Assembly: GCA_938005655.1 (NCBI GenBank)
Contig: CALLNA010000097.1
Span: 1 to 12,843 of the forward strand
DNA from: an uncultured Novosphingobium sp.
GTDB lineage: Bacteria > Pseudomonadota > Alphaproteobacteria > Sphingomonadales > Sphingomonadaceae
Length of the DNA stretch: 12,843 nucleotides
Direction: 5' to 3'
Made by a program: the position numbers and the translations under genes. Of this stretch, positions 1 to 6,915 are shown in pieces (within the stretch, counting starts at the first letter, position 1; each line of letters starts with the position of its first letter). The notes below the pieces were generated by a model. It was not told the DNA's origin and did no database searches. It saw only the letters and a list, made by a program, of their open reading frames with translations.

Positions 1-328
1 GGGGCCCCGCCATGATGTTGCCGTTGGAGATCGCGTAGCGCGGTGAGAGGCCGAGCATCCGCGCCATCTCCCCGGGCGGCGGGCCGCCATAGGTGAAGGA
101 GGTCGAGATCCCGTCGATGTCCTCGCGGCGCAGCCCCGAATCGGCCAACGCCCGCTCGAAGGCCCGGGCGGCGAGGTCCTCGGGCAGCGGCGGCACATAG
201 CCCGGGGCGCGGGCGCGCTCGGCCTGGTAGTCGAGATGGTAGTCGGTCTCGCCCACCCCGATCACCGCGGCGCGGCGGCTGAGCGCGCGGGCGGGCGGGG
301 GCACTCTGGCGACGGCGGCCTCGGCCAT
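1..328 (-). CDS. thiolase-family protein (acetyl-CoA acetyltransferase-like), 5' part only
   Basis: The N-terminal 109 residues are present and the rest lies beyond the left edge. The visible protein begins MAEAAVARVPPPARALSRRA, followed by AVIGVGETDY, a segment AARAFERALADSGLRREDID, and then GISTSFTYGGPPPGEMARML. This is the usual opening of SCP2/nonspecific lipid-transfer type thiolase homologues: a first beta strand AVIGVG, a helix leading to 'ALADSGL..DIDGI', then a loop. The catalytic Cys and the C-terminal His/Cys motifs would be off the window, so activity cannot be judged. Two in-frame ATGs exist (328 and 334). An AAGGAG-type ribosome binding site just upstream sits 9 nt from the 328 ATG and only 3 nt from the 334 ATG, so 328 is preferred. 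The gene is divergent from the MFS transporter. It may act in acyl-CoA or sterol/lipid breakdown, which is inference. Confidence 0.72.
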   Translation of the reverse strand, partial: MAEAAVARVPPPARALSRRAAVIGVGETDYHLDYQAERARAPGYVPPLPEDLAARAFERALADSGLRREDIDGISTSFTYGGPPPGEMARMLGLSPRYAISNGNIMAGP

Positions 329-414
329 GGGCATCCTCTCCTTCGCGGGCCAGGCTATGACCCCGACGCGCGGCGCGCAATCCACCGATCGGGAAAACGG
401 ACGCGCAGCAAAGA

Positions 415-443
415 CTTGCCGAGGCGCGGCAAGGCCCTATCGT
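415..443 (+). promoter_or_regulatory. candidate promoter/operator between thiolase and MFS genes
   Basis: A 7-bp perfect inverted repeat with a 5-nt centre (CTTGCCG at 415-421, CGGCAAG at 427-433) lies in the divergent spacer. It overlaps a possible sigma-70-like pair, TTGCCG (416-421) and TATCGT (438-443), 16 bp apart and reading toward the MFS gene. Both elements are weak matches. In this GC-rich DNA a short palindrome can arise by chance, so this is only a candidate operator. Confidence 0.25.
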
Positions 444-473
444 CGGCGCCGCTGGAAAGCCGAGGGAGGGGAC

Positions 474-1745
474 ATGAGCACTGGCAGCAGCGGCGCGGCC
501 GCCGAATGGCGCGCGCACTGGCCGCTCGCGCTGGCCGCACTGGTCGGCTATTCGACGATCGGGTTGCAGAGCTACGGGATCAGCCCGTTCGTCTCCTCGC
601 TGGAGCACCAGTTCGGCTGGACCCGCTCGCAGGTGATGCTGGGCGTCAGCGTCTCGAACTTCACCGGCATCTTCCTCAACATCGTCATCGGCCTGATCGT
701 CGACCGCTTCGGCTCGCGCCGCGTCGCCCTGACCGGGCTGGTGGTCAAGGCCGGCAGCTTCGCCCTGCTCGCCACGGCGACCGGGGCGCTGCTCAACTGG
801 ACCCTGCTGTGGATCGTCCTGGCGGTAGGCGTGGTCCTGGTCCAGTCGACCGTGTGGATGCGCGCGCTGGCCCGGCACTTCGACCATTCGCGCGGCTTCG
901 CCTTCGCCTTCGCGCTGTCGGGCACCTCGCTGATGGCGATCTTCCTGCCGGCCTATGCGACCTGGCTGATCCAGACCCAGGGCTGGCGGATGGGCTTCGT
1001 CGGGGTCGGCCTGTCGTGGCTGGTCGTGACCCTGCCGGTGGTCTTCTTCTTCTTCCGCGAGGATCGCGGGCCGAAGCCGGCGGCGCCGGCCGATGCTCCC
1101 GCTCCCGCCGCAACCCCCGCCGCCGCGCTGCCGGGGCTGACCTTCGCGCAAGGGCTGCGGACGCGGGCCTTCTGGCTGCTGGTGATCTCGTTCGGCTGCT
1201 TCTCGTTCTTCTCCATGACGGTCGCGACCAATCTCGTGCCGCTGCTCTCCGAAACCGGGATCTCGGCGATGGAGGCGGCGGGCATCGCCTCGATCATGGG
1301 CCTGGTCGGGATCGTCGTCCGGCTCTCGGTCGGGGCGCTGCTCGATCGCTTTCCGGGCAACGTCATCGGCACGATCACCCTGCTGATGCCGGTGCTGGGC
1401 GCGAGCATCCTGCTGCTCGACGCGCCGGGCGCGATCCTGCTGTCTGTCGCCGTGGCCGCCTTCGGTGCGGCGATCGGCGCGGAGATGGACGTCGCGCTCT
1501 ACCTCGCGACCCGCCATTTCGGGCTGCGGGCCTTCGCCGCCCTGTTCAACGCGGTGATCACCTGCGGCGCGATGATGGCGGCGATCGGGCCCTTCGTCGG
1601 CGGCAAGCTCCACGACCTCACCGGCAACTACGACGCCCTGCTGGCCACGATCGTCGTGGTGATGAGCGTGGGGGCGCTGGCCATGGCCCTGATCGGCCGC
1701 ACTCCGGCAGACTTTCCGGCGGACTTGGAGAGCCGGGCGGCCTAG
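474..1745 (+). CDS. MFS transporter (major facilitator superfamily)
   Basis: A 423-residue inner-membrane secondary transporter of normal MFS length, with about 12 hydrophobic segments in two six-helix halves. The signature loop after the second helix is clear (VDRFGSRR, residues 76-83), and its weaker counterpart in the second half is LDRFPGN (290-296). The halves are joined by an Ala/Pro-rich cytoplasmic linker at about 199-220. The hydrophilic N-terminus and the GYSTIGLQSYGISPF segment fit the monocarboxylate/oxalate-formate-like branch, but the substrate cannot be read from the sequence. The start at 474 is chosen because GAGGGAGGGG lies just before it. An in-frame upstream extension to 327 is Arg-rich, overlaps the divergent promoter region and looks non-coding. 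Divergence from a thiolase gene suggests an organic acid substrate, which is inference. Confidence 0.88.
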   Translation: MSTGSSGAAAEWRAHWPLALAALVGYSTIGLQSYGISPFVSSLEHQFGWTRSQVMLGVSVSNFTGIFLNIVIGLIVDRFGSRRVALTGLVVKAGSFALLATATGALLNWTLLWIVLAVGVVLVQSTVWMRALARHFDHSRGFAFAFALSGTSLMAIFLPAYATWLIQTQGWRMGFVGVGLSWLVVTLPVVFFFFREDRGPKPAAPADAPAPAATPAAALPGLTFAQGLRTRAFWLLVISFGCFSFFSMTVATNLVPLLSETGISAMEAAGIASIMGLVGIVVRLSVGALLDRFPGNVIGTITLLMPVLGASILLLDAPGAILLSVAVAAFGAAIGAEMDVALYLATRHFGLRAFAALFNAVITCGAMMAAIGPFVGGKLHDLTGNYDALLATIVVVMSVGALAMALIGRTPADFPADLESRAA

Positions 1746-1788
1746 GGTAAGAGGTATGGCAAGCGCTTCGGCCAGGGGGAACTACCTG

Positions 1789-2163
1789 ATGCGCAATCGA
1801 GCCCTTCCGCTTCTCGTCCTGGCGCTCGGCCTGACGGCGCTGCCGGCCCGGGCCGATACGTCCGCCCAGCTCGACCAGCAGCTTCGCGCCACGGCCCGGG
1901 TGCCTTCGGGCCTCGGCCTCGTCCGCCAGCAGATGCGCGATGGCGACCTGAGCGGCGCGCTGGCCACGGTCGAGCGGGTCATCATCCTCGATCCGCTGAA
2001 CGCCGAGGCGCGGCTGCTCCACGCCAGCCTGCTCTGCCGGCTCGACGACCGCCCCGGCTCGCGCACTGAGTTCGATCCGCTGCGCGGCCACGACCTGCCC
2101 GAGGCGATGTGGCGCGAGGAGACCGCGCCCTGCGAGGAACCCCGGCCGGGGGCCGGCCGGTGA
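1789..2163 (+). CDS. small exported TPR-like protein
   Basis: A 124-residue protein with a clear Sec signal peptide (MRNRALPLLVLALGLTALPA, then RA|D, cleavage near residue 22). A helical stretch follows at about 40-90, in which GALATVERVIILDP and NAEARLLHASLLCRL resemble a single tetratricopeptide-type helix pair. The mature part is therefore probably periplasmic. The start at 1789 is preferred to an ATG at 1756 because it begins the signal peptide directly and has AGGGGGA 8 nt upstream. The stop overlaps the GTG of the FecR-domain gene (GTGA, 2160-2163), so the two should be translationally coupled. I cannot name a specific family. The role is inferred from context: a partner or assembly factor for the FecR/CHASE2-cyclase module that follows. 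Confidence 0.72.
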   Translation: MRNRALPLLVLALGLTALPARADTSAQLDQQLRATARVPSGLGLVRQQMRDGDLSGALATVERVIILDPLNAEARLLHASLLCRLDDRPGSRTEFDPLRGHDLPEAMWREETAPCEEPRPGAGR

Positions 2164-3129
2164 GCGCCCGGCGCCTGCTCCCGGCCCTGGGCCTCGTCGC
2201 CCTGCTCGGCGCGGCGGCGGGGCCGGCGGTGGTCGCTGCGCAATCAGGTCAGCGTCCGCGCCGGCGGGGCACCCCAGGCGCGGCCCGCCGTGCTCGGGCA
2301 ACGCATGGCGCTCGGCGACCAGGTCCAGACCGGCGCGCAGAGCCACATGCAGCTCCTGCTGCTCGACCGATCGAGCTTCACCGTCGGCCAGAATGCCCGG
2401 TTGACGATCGACCGCTTCGTCTACGATCCCTCGGGCGGCTCGTTCTCGGCGACGCTGGCCAAGGGCGCGCTGCGCTTCATGTCGGGCGGCGGGCACGGCA
2501 AGGACGGGGCGCAGCTCCGCACCCCGGTCGCCACCATCGGCATCCGCGGGACGATCCTCGACGCCGTGGTCGGCGAGGAGGCGGTCGACATCGCCCGGCA
2601 CGAGCCCGCGCTAGGCGGCGGAATCGCGAGCGATCCCGCCACCGCCTCGCTGATCGTCCTGCGCGGCCCCGGGCCGAACGACCGGCGCCCCGGGGCGATT
2701 TCGGTCACGGCCGGGGGCAAGACCGTCGACCTCGACCGGCCGCTGCTCGCGGTCTATGTGCCCCGCCCTGGCCAGGCGCCGCTCGGGCCGTTCACGATCT
2801 CGCTGCCGGGGCAGTCGATCCTCAACGAGCTGATCCTGCCGCGGCTCGATCCGCGCCTGCCGGAGGACGCCTCCCCGGCCGACTTCGCCCCGCCGCCCGA
2901 GACGCGGGAGCCCTATTATCCCTATCCCGGCGGCCCCTACCCGCCCGGCGCGGGCTTGCGCGGCGGCGGGCCGGGCGCGCGCGGCACCGGCGGTTCGGTC
3001 CCCGCCATCCCGCTCCAGTTCCCGCGCGGCTCCGGGCCGAGCCAGGGCGGCGGTCCCGTCACTCAGGGCAGCGGGCCGAGCACGAACGCGGCCGGCGGGC
3101 CCAGCACCGCGCCGAGTCCGACGCCCTGA
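2160..3129 (+). CDS. exported FecR-domain protein, frame broken by one extra base
   Basis: The span is 970 nt, one more than a multiple of three. From GTG 2160 the frame encodes a textbook signal peptide (VSARRLLPALGLVALLGAAA, then GPAVVAA). The FecR-domain homology runs in the next frame, starting NQVSVRAGG just after about 2241 and ending at TGA 3127-3129. Skipping one base near 2241 would give a 322-residue exported protein. The body has FecR-domain features: GDQVQTGAQSHMQLLLLDRS, FTVGQNARLTIDRFVYDP, then PVATIGIRGTILDAVV. A low-complexity Pro/Gly/Ser tail fills the last 75 residues or so. There is no cytoplasmic anti-sigma segment, so it is not a FecR signal transducer of the iron-citrate type. 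Without a shift, only GTG 2290 gives a FecR-like product, lacking the signal peptide and domain start. This may be a sequencing error, a recent mutation or recoding. Confidence 0.7.
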
Positions 3130-5375
3130 CCCCGCGCGCGGGCCTCGCCCGGCGCATCTCGACCAGCCCGCTGCTGCCGGGCGCGCTGGCGCTGCTGGCG
3201 GTCCTCGCCTTGCAGGCGCTCGGCCTGCCCGCGGCCGAGCGGATCGGCGACCTGTTCTTCGATTCCTACCAGCGCGCCGCGCCGCGGCCCTACCGGGACG
3301 CGCCGGTGCAGGTCGTCGCGATCGACGAGGAATCGCTCCGCCGGATCGGCCAGTGGCCCTGGCCGCGCACCGAGATCGGCCGCCTGATCGAGCGGCTGAG
3401 CGGGGCCGGCGCCGCCGTCATCGCGCTCGACGTGGTCTTCGCCGAGCCCGACCGGACCTCGCCCGCCCGGCTCGCCGCGCGGCTGCCGCAGGCCGATCCG
3501 GCCCTGCTCGCGGCGATTCGCGCCCTGCCGGACAACGACGCGCTGTTCGCCGCCACGGTCGGCCATACGCCGGTCGTCACCGGCTATTTCCTGACGCCGG
3601 AGCCCGGCGGCCCCGCCGTGGCCGCGAAAGGCGGCCTCGCCGTCTCGGGCTCCCCGCCCGATGCCGCGCTGCGCAGCTACGCGGGCGCGATCGCGCCGCT
3701 GCCGGCGATCCAGGAGGCGGCGCGCGGCGCCGGCTTCCTGACCTTCGCGCCGGACAGCGACGGCATCGTCCGCCGCGTACCCCTGCTCGCGCGGCACGGG
3801 GGCCAGGTCCTGCCGGCGCTGTCGGTCGAGGCGCTGCGGGTCGCGCAGGGGGCCGGTGCGGTCATGGTCAAGACCAGCGACGGCAGCGGCAACCTCTCGG
3901 GCGGCGGCGGGGCCGGCGTGACCGCGCTCAAGGTCGGCGACTTCACCGTGCCGACCACCCGCGCGGGCGAGATGTGGGTCCGTTTCCCCCGGCCCGGAGC
4001 CCTGCGCGCGGTCCCCGCCTGGCAGGTCCTCGAAGGCGCGCTCTCGCCGCGCCAGCTCGAAGCCGCCTTCGCCGGGCGGATCGTCTTCCTCGGGGCCTCG
4101 GCGGTCGGCCTCCACGATCTCGTCGCGACCCCGGCGCAGGACCGCGAGCTGGGCGTGAACCTCCACGCCTATGCGGTGCAGCAGATGCTGCTCGGCGAAT
4201 TCCTGACCCGGCCCGACTGGGCCGCCGGGCTGGAGCGGGCGCTGGTGCTCGCCTTTGGGATCGTCCTGCTCGTTCTCCTGCCGCGGCTCGGCGCGCTGCG
4301 GGGGGCGGTGCTCGGCGTGCTGCTCGCCGGGATCGCGGTCGGCGGCAGCTGGCTGGCCTTCGCCCGCGAGCGCTTCCTGCTCGACCCGACCTGGCCGCTG
4401 GCGGCGATCCTCGCGGTCTATCTCGCCTCGACCGTGGTCGTCTTCTACCGCGAGGAGCGCGCCCGCAGCCATATCCACCGCGCCTTCGACCACTACCTCT
4501 CGCCCGAGCTGGTCCGGCGCATCGCCGCCGATCCCGGCCAGCTCCGGCTGGGCGGCGAGGAGCGCGAGATGACCGTGATGTTCGCCGACATCCGCAGCTT
4601 CTCCGCGCTCTCGGAGCGCCTCGCCCCGGCCGAGATCACCCGCTTCCTGATCGGCTTCCTCACCCCGATGTGCGACGTGCTGCTGGCCCGCAAGGCGACG
4701 ATCGACAAGTTCGTCGGCGACGGCATCCTCGCCTTCTGGAACGCCCCGCTCGACGATCCCGACCAGTACGCGAACGCCGCCCGCGCCGCGCTGGAGATGG
4801 TCGCCCGGCTCCGGGCGCTGAACCAGGCGCCGCCGCAGCCCTGGCCCGGCGAGGTGCGGATCGGCATCGGGCTCAACGCCGGGCCGTGCTGCGTCGGCAA
4901 CATCGGCTCGGCCTCGCGGCTGTCCTATTCGCTGATCGGGGACACGGTGAACCTCGCCGCGCGGCTTGAGCCGCTAACCAAGCGCTACGGCGTGAAGATC
5001 GTCGTCGGCGGGGATTTCCGCCGCCGGGTCCCGCAGTTCGCCACTCTCGGCCTCGACCGGGTGCGCGTCGCCGGCCGCGACGCGCCCGAGGACCTGTTCG
5101 CCCTGCTCGGCGACGAGGCGTTGGCCGCCGATCCCGCCTTCCGCGCCTTCGCCGAAGGGCACGAGGCGATGCTCGCGGCCTATCGCGCCGGCGACTGGGC
5201 CGAGGCGCGCCGCCGGCTCGACCGGGGCGAGGCGGCGGCGCGGGACCACGGCCTGATCCCGCTCTACCGGCTTTACCGCGAGCGCCTGGCCGGGGCGCCG
5301 CCCGCCGGCTGGAACGGGGTGTCGGATGCCGCCGCGAAGGACGGCGGGCTGCCTCAGCGATCGTCGAAGGCGTAG
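3126..5375 (+). CDS. CHASE2-domain class III adenylate/guanylate cyclase
   Basis: A membrane sensor that makes cyclic nucleotide. Numbering from CTG 3126 gives 749 residues. One N-terminal helix (about 17-36) is followed by a periplasmic CHASE2 domain (about 40-360: DLFFDSYQRAAPRPY, VQVVAIDEESLRRIGQWPWP, VFAEPDR, VFLGASAVGLHDLVATP). Three helices come next (about 370-445), then a cyclase domain (about 480-680). Catalytic residues are in place: metal-binding Asp488 (FADIRSFS) and Asp532, substrate Lys528 (DKFVGDG), transition-state Asn609 and Arg613 (VNLAAR). The second base-selecting position, Asp in many family members, is Ser602, so this resembles subclass IIIb, and ATP versus GTP is uncertain. 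No ATG/GTG/TTG is available near the domain start. A CTG overlapping the FecR stop (CTGA) is the best start, and the next option, TTG 3210, would cut the first helix. The helical C-terminal tail resembles other CHASE2 cyclases. The 3' end overlaps the convergent regulator gene. Confidence 0.85.
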   Translation: MTPRAGLARRISTSPLLPGALALLAVLALQALGLPAAERIGDLFFDSYQRAAPRPYRDAPVQVVAIDEESLRRIGQWPWPRTEIGRLIERLSGAGAAVIALDVVFAEPDRTSPARLAARLPQADPALLAAIRALPDNDALFAATVGHTPVVTGYFLTPEPGGPAVAAKGGLAVSGSPPDAALRSYAGAIAPLPAIQEAARGAGFLTFAPDSDGIVRRVPLLARHGGQVLPALSVEALRVAQGAGAVMVKTSDGSGNLSGGGGAGVTALKVGDFTVPTTRAGEMWVRFPRPGALRAVPAWQVLEGALSPRQLEAAFAGRIVFLGASAVGLHDLVATPAQDRELGVNLHAYAVQQMLLGEFLTRPDWAAGLERALVLAFGIVLLVLLPRLGALRGAVLGVLLAGIAVGGSWLAFARERFLLDPTWPLAAILAVYLASTVVVFYREERARSHIHRAFDHYLSPELVRRIAADPGQLRLGGEEREMTVMFADIRSFSALSERLAPAEITRFLIGFLTPMCDVLLARKATIDKFVGDGILAFWNAPLDDPDQYANAARAALEMVARLRALNQAPPQPWPGEVRIGIGLNAGPCCVGNIGSASRLSYSLIGDTVNLAARLEPLTKRYGVKIVVGGDFRRRVPQFATLGLDRVRVAGRDAPEDLFALLGDEALAADPAFRAFAEGHEAMLAAYRAGDWAEARRRLDRGEAAARDHGLIPLYRLYRERLAGAPPAGWNGVSDAAAKDGGLPQRSSKA

Positions 5376-6766
5376 GGCGCGCGGCCGCGGTGGTAGTCGT
5401 CGGGCAGGATCTGGCGGCCGATCGGCGGCGCGGCGCGGGCCGGGCACTCGATCCGCTGGCATAGCCGGCAGGCCGGGCCGATCGGCGTCGCCTGGTCGGC
5501 GGTGAGCAGGGGTTGCAGCTTCGTATAGACCAGGCGGTGCGCGTGCTCGGCGGCGCAGCCCAGGGCGACGGCGCGCTCGATCCGGGGCTGGCCGAAGGCG
5601 GTGCCGCCCGCGGTCACGGTCCGCGCCACGGAGAAGAAGCGCTTGCCGTCGGGCAGCTCCAGCCATTGGGTGACGATCTCGCCGGGGCGCGCGAACGCGT
5701 CGTGCACGTTCCACAGCGGGCAGCCGCCGCCGTGGTGGGCGAAGGGGAAGCCCGCCCCGTCGAGCCGCTTGGAGACGTTGCCCGCCCGGTCGATCCGCAG
5801 GAAGAAGAACGGCACCCGCTCCTCGCCCGGCTTCTGGAGCGTGGTCAGGCGGTGGGCGGTCTGCTCGAAGCTGGTGCCGAAGTCGCTGCCGAGCGCGGCG
5901 ACGTCGTAGGCCCGCGCCTCGGCGGCCCTGGCGAAGGCGGCATAGGGCATGACCACCGCCGCCGCGCCATAGCTCATCAGCCCGCGGCGGACGAGCTGGC
6001 GGCCGGAATCGCTGGCCGCTTCGCTCGCGTAGTGCCCGTCCTTCAGCGCCTGCTCGACCGGGCCCTTCAGCTCCAGGTAGGCGAGCTGGGTCGCGAGCTG
6101 GAAGTTGCGGCTGGCGAGGTCGAGCGTGTCGTCGAGCCAGATCTCCTCGCGGTGGCGATCGTAGCGGCGCAGCGAGCCGCCGAGCACCTCGCCGGGCAGG
6201 CGGCGGACCCGCAGGCGGTGGCGCTGGGCGATGTACCGCGCGAAGCCGCCCGCCTCCTCGACCCGCGCGGCGATCGCCTCGGCCGCCTCGTCGAGCGCGG
6301 GGAAGCAGTTGCGCCGCGCGGCGAGGAAGCGCTGCGCCTCGCCCATCGGGTCGAGCGCGTCGTCGCCCTCGCCCGCCGCGCGATTGGCCAGCTCCATCTG
6401 CCGCTCGGTCCAGGCGGTGTGGAGCCGGAGGAAGGCCTCGGTCACGCCGGGGAAGGAGGTGGCGACGTCGGTGATCTCCAGCGCGGGCAGGTCGATGTCG
6501 GCGAACATCGGGTCCTTGAGCGCCGCGCCGAGCCGGGCCTGGTAGTCCGACCCGCCGCCCTCCGAGAGGTCCGAGAAGTCGAGCTTATAGGTCCGCGCCA
6601 GACGCAGCAGCAGGTCGGCGGTCACGGGCCGCTGGTTGCGCTCGATGAGCGCGACGTAGCTCGGCGAGATGTCGAGATCGCCTGCGACCTGCGCCTGGGT
6701 CAGCCCCAGCTCGCGCCGCAGGCGGCGCAGGCGCGGACCCATATAGACGGAACGTTCGCTGGCCAT
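5354..6766 (-). CDS. ScfR/RamB-type XRE regulator (short-chain fatty acyl-CoA regulator)
   Basis: A 470-residue cytoplasmic transcription factor. An XRE helix-turn-helix occupies residues 10-64 (RLRRLRRELGLTQAQVAGDL, ISPSYVALIERNQRPVTADL). A long IrrE/ImmA-like middle section follows, with SFEQTAHRLTTLQKPG at 299-314. The C-terminal region has conserved cysteines (GCPLW Cys349, GC Cys404, and CxxCx4C at 433/436/441 in PACRLCQRIECPARAAPP). Where IrrE-type peptidases carry HExxH, this protein reads ATQLAYLE, so it is not expected to be a protease. The architecture matches RamB (acetate metabolism, Corynebacterium) and PccR/ScfR (propionyl-CoA, Rhodobacter), which sense short-chain acyl-CoA status. 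The start at 6766 begins directly before the HTH, and AGGA lies 9 nt upstream. It is divergent from aceA across a RamB-like inverted repeat, so control of aceA and of itself is the natural inference. Confidence 0.87.
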   Translation of the reverse strand: MASERSVYMGPRLRRLRRELGLTQAQVAGDLDISPSYVALIERNQRPVTADLLLRLARTYKLDFSDLSEGGGSDYQARLGAALKDPMFADIDLPALEITDVATSFPGVTEAFLRLHTAWTERQMELANRAAGEGDDALDPMGEAQRFLAARRNCFPALDEAAEAIAARVEEAGGFARYIAQRHRLRVRRLPGEVLGGSLRRYDRHREEIWLDDTLDLASRNFQLATQLAYLELKGPVEQALKDGHYASEAASDSGRQLVRRGLMSYGAAAVVMPYAAFARAAEARAYDVAALGSDFGTSFEQTAHRLTTLQKPGEERVPFFFLRIDRAGNVSKRLDGAGFPFAHHGGGCPLWNVHDAFARPGEIVTQWLELPDGKRFFSVARTVTAGGTAFGQPRIERAVALGCAAEHAHRLVYTKLQPLLTADQATPIGPACRLCQRIECPARAAPPIGRQILPDDYHRGRAPYAFDDR

Positions 6767-6792
6767 GCGCGGAGTCCTGCCATTTCCGTGCA

Positions 6793-6827
6793 AACTTTAC
6801 AACTATACAACGCGAGCTTGTAAAGTT
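6793..6827. promoter_or_regulatory. perfect inverted repeat, probable ScfR/RamB operator with overlapping divergent promoters
   Basis: AACTTTACAA (6793-6802) and its exact complement TTGTAAAGTT (6818-6827) lie 15 bp apart in the regulator-aceA spacer, centre-to-centre 25 bp. Each arm, read with its flank, matches about 10 of 13 positions of the published Corynebacterium RamB motif A(A/G)AACTTTGCAAA. The arms also resemble a promoter on each strand: TTTACA (6796-6801) and TGTAAA (6819-6824) are 17 bp apart toward aceA, and the symmetry gives the same pair toward the regulator. A TATAGT on the minus strand (complement of ACTATA, 6802-6807) is an alternative -10. A protein bound here would cover both promoters. 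The operator and promoter roles are inference. Confidence 0.6.
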
Positions 6828-6856
6828 CGACAAGATGACCTCGCGCCATCTCGCAA

Positions 6857-6903
6857 ATGCGAAAGGGGCGGCCTAGCTCGGCTGCATCAGACACCTTTCG
6901 CAT
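6857..6903 (+). promoter_or_regulatory. inverted repeat in aceA leader next to the ribosome binding site
   Basis: ATGCGAAAGG (6857-6866) and CCTTTCGCAT (6894-6903) form a perfect 10-bp inverted repeat with a 27-nt spacer. The right arm ends 2 nt before the aceA ribosome binding site GGGAA (6906-6910), which lies 5 nt before the ATG. If transcription starts near 6831, the repeat would sit in the 5' leader and could fold beside the ribosome binding site. It could equally be a second DNA operator. A 12-bp imperfect palindrome, TCGCAAATGCGA (6851-6862), overlaps the left arm. Confidence 0.4.
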
Positions 6904-6915
6904 CCGGGAATCACC

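Noticed and set aside
236..1750. Long plus-strand ORF overlapping the MFS gene in another frame
   Set aside because: It is Arg/Gly-rich without domain features, and the MFS frame has helices and signature motifs throughout.
2109..5375. One continuous 1088-codon frame covering the FecR region and the cyclase, read as a single large fusion protein
   Set aside because: Between about 2244 and 3126 this frame gives an Arg/Ala/Pro-rich sequence typical of a shifted frame in GC-rich DNA, while the other frame encodes a clear FecR domain. Only the signal peptide start and the cyclase part are convincing in this frame.
6211..6240. Zinc-protease (HExxH) activity in the regulator's IrrE-like middle region
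   Set aside because: The expected HExxH is not present in the translated middle region, so a peptidase call is not supported.
5513..6823. 436-codon plus-strand ORF opposite the ScfR/RamB-like regulator
   Set aside because: It is an antisense shadow produced by strong third-position GC. The regulator frame carries the HTH and cysteine motifs.
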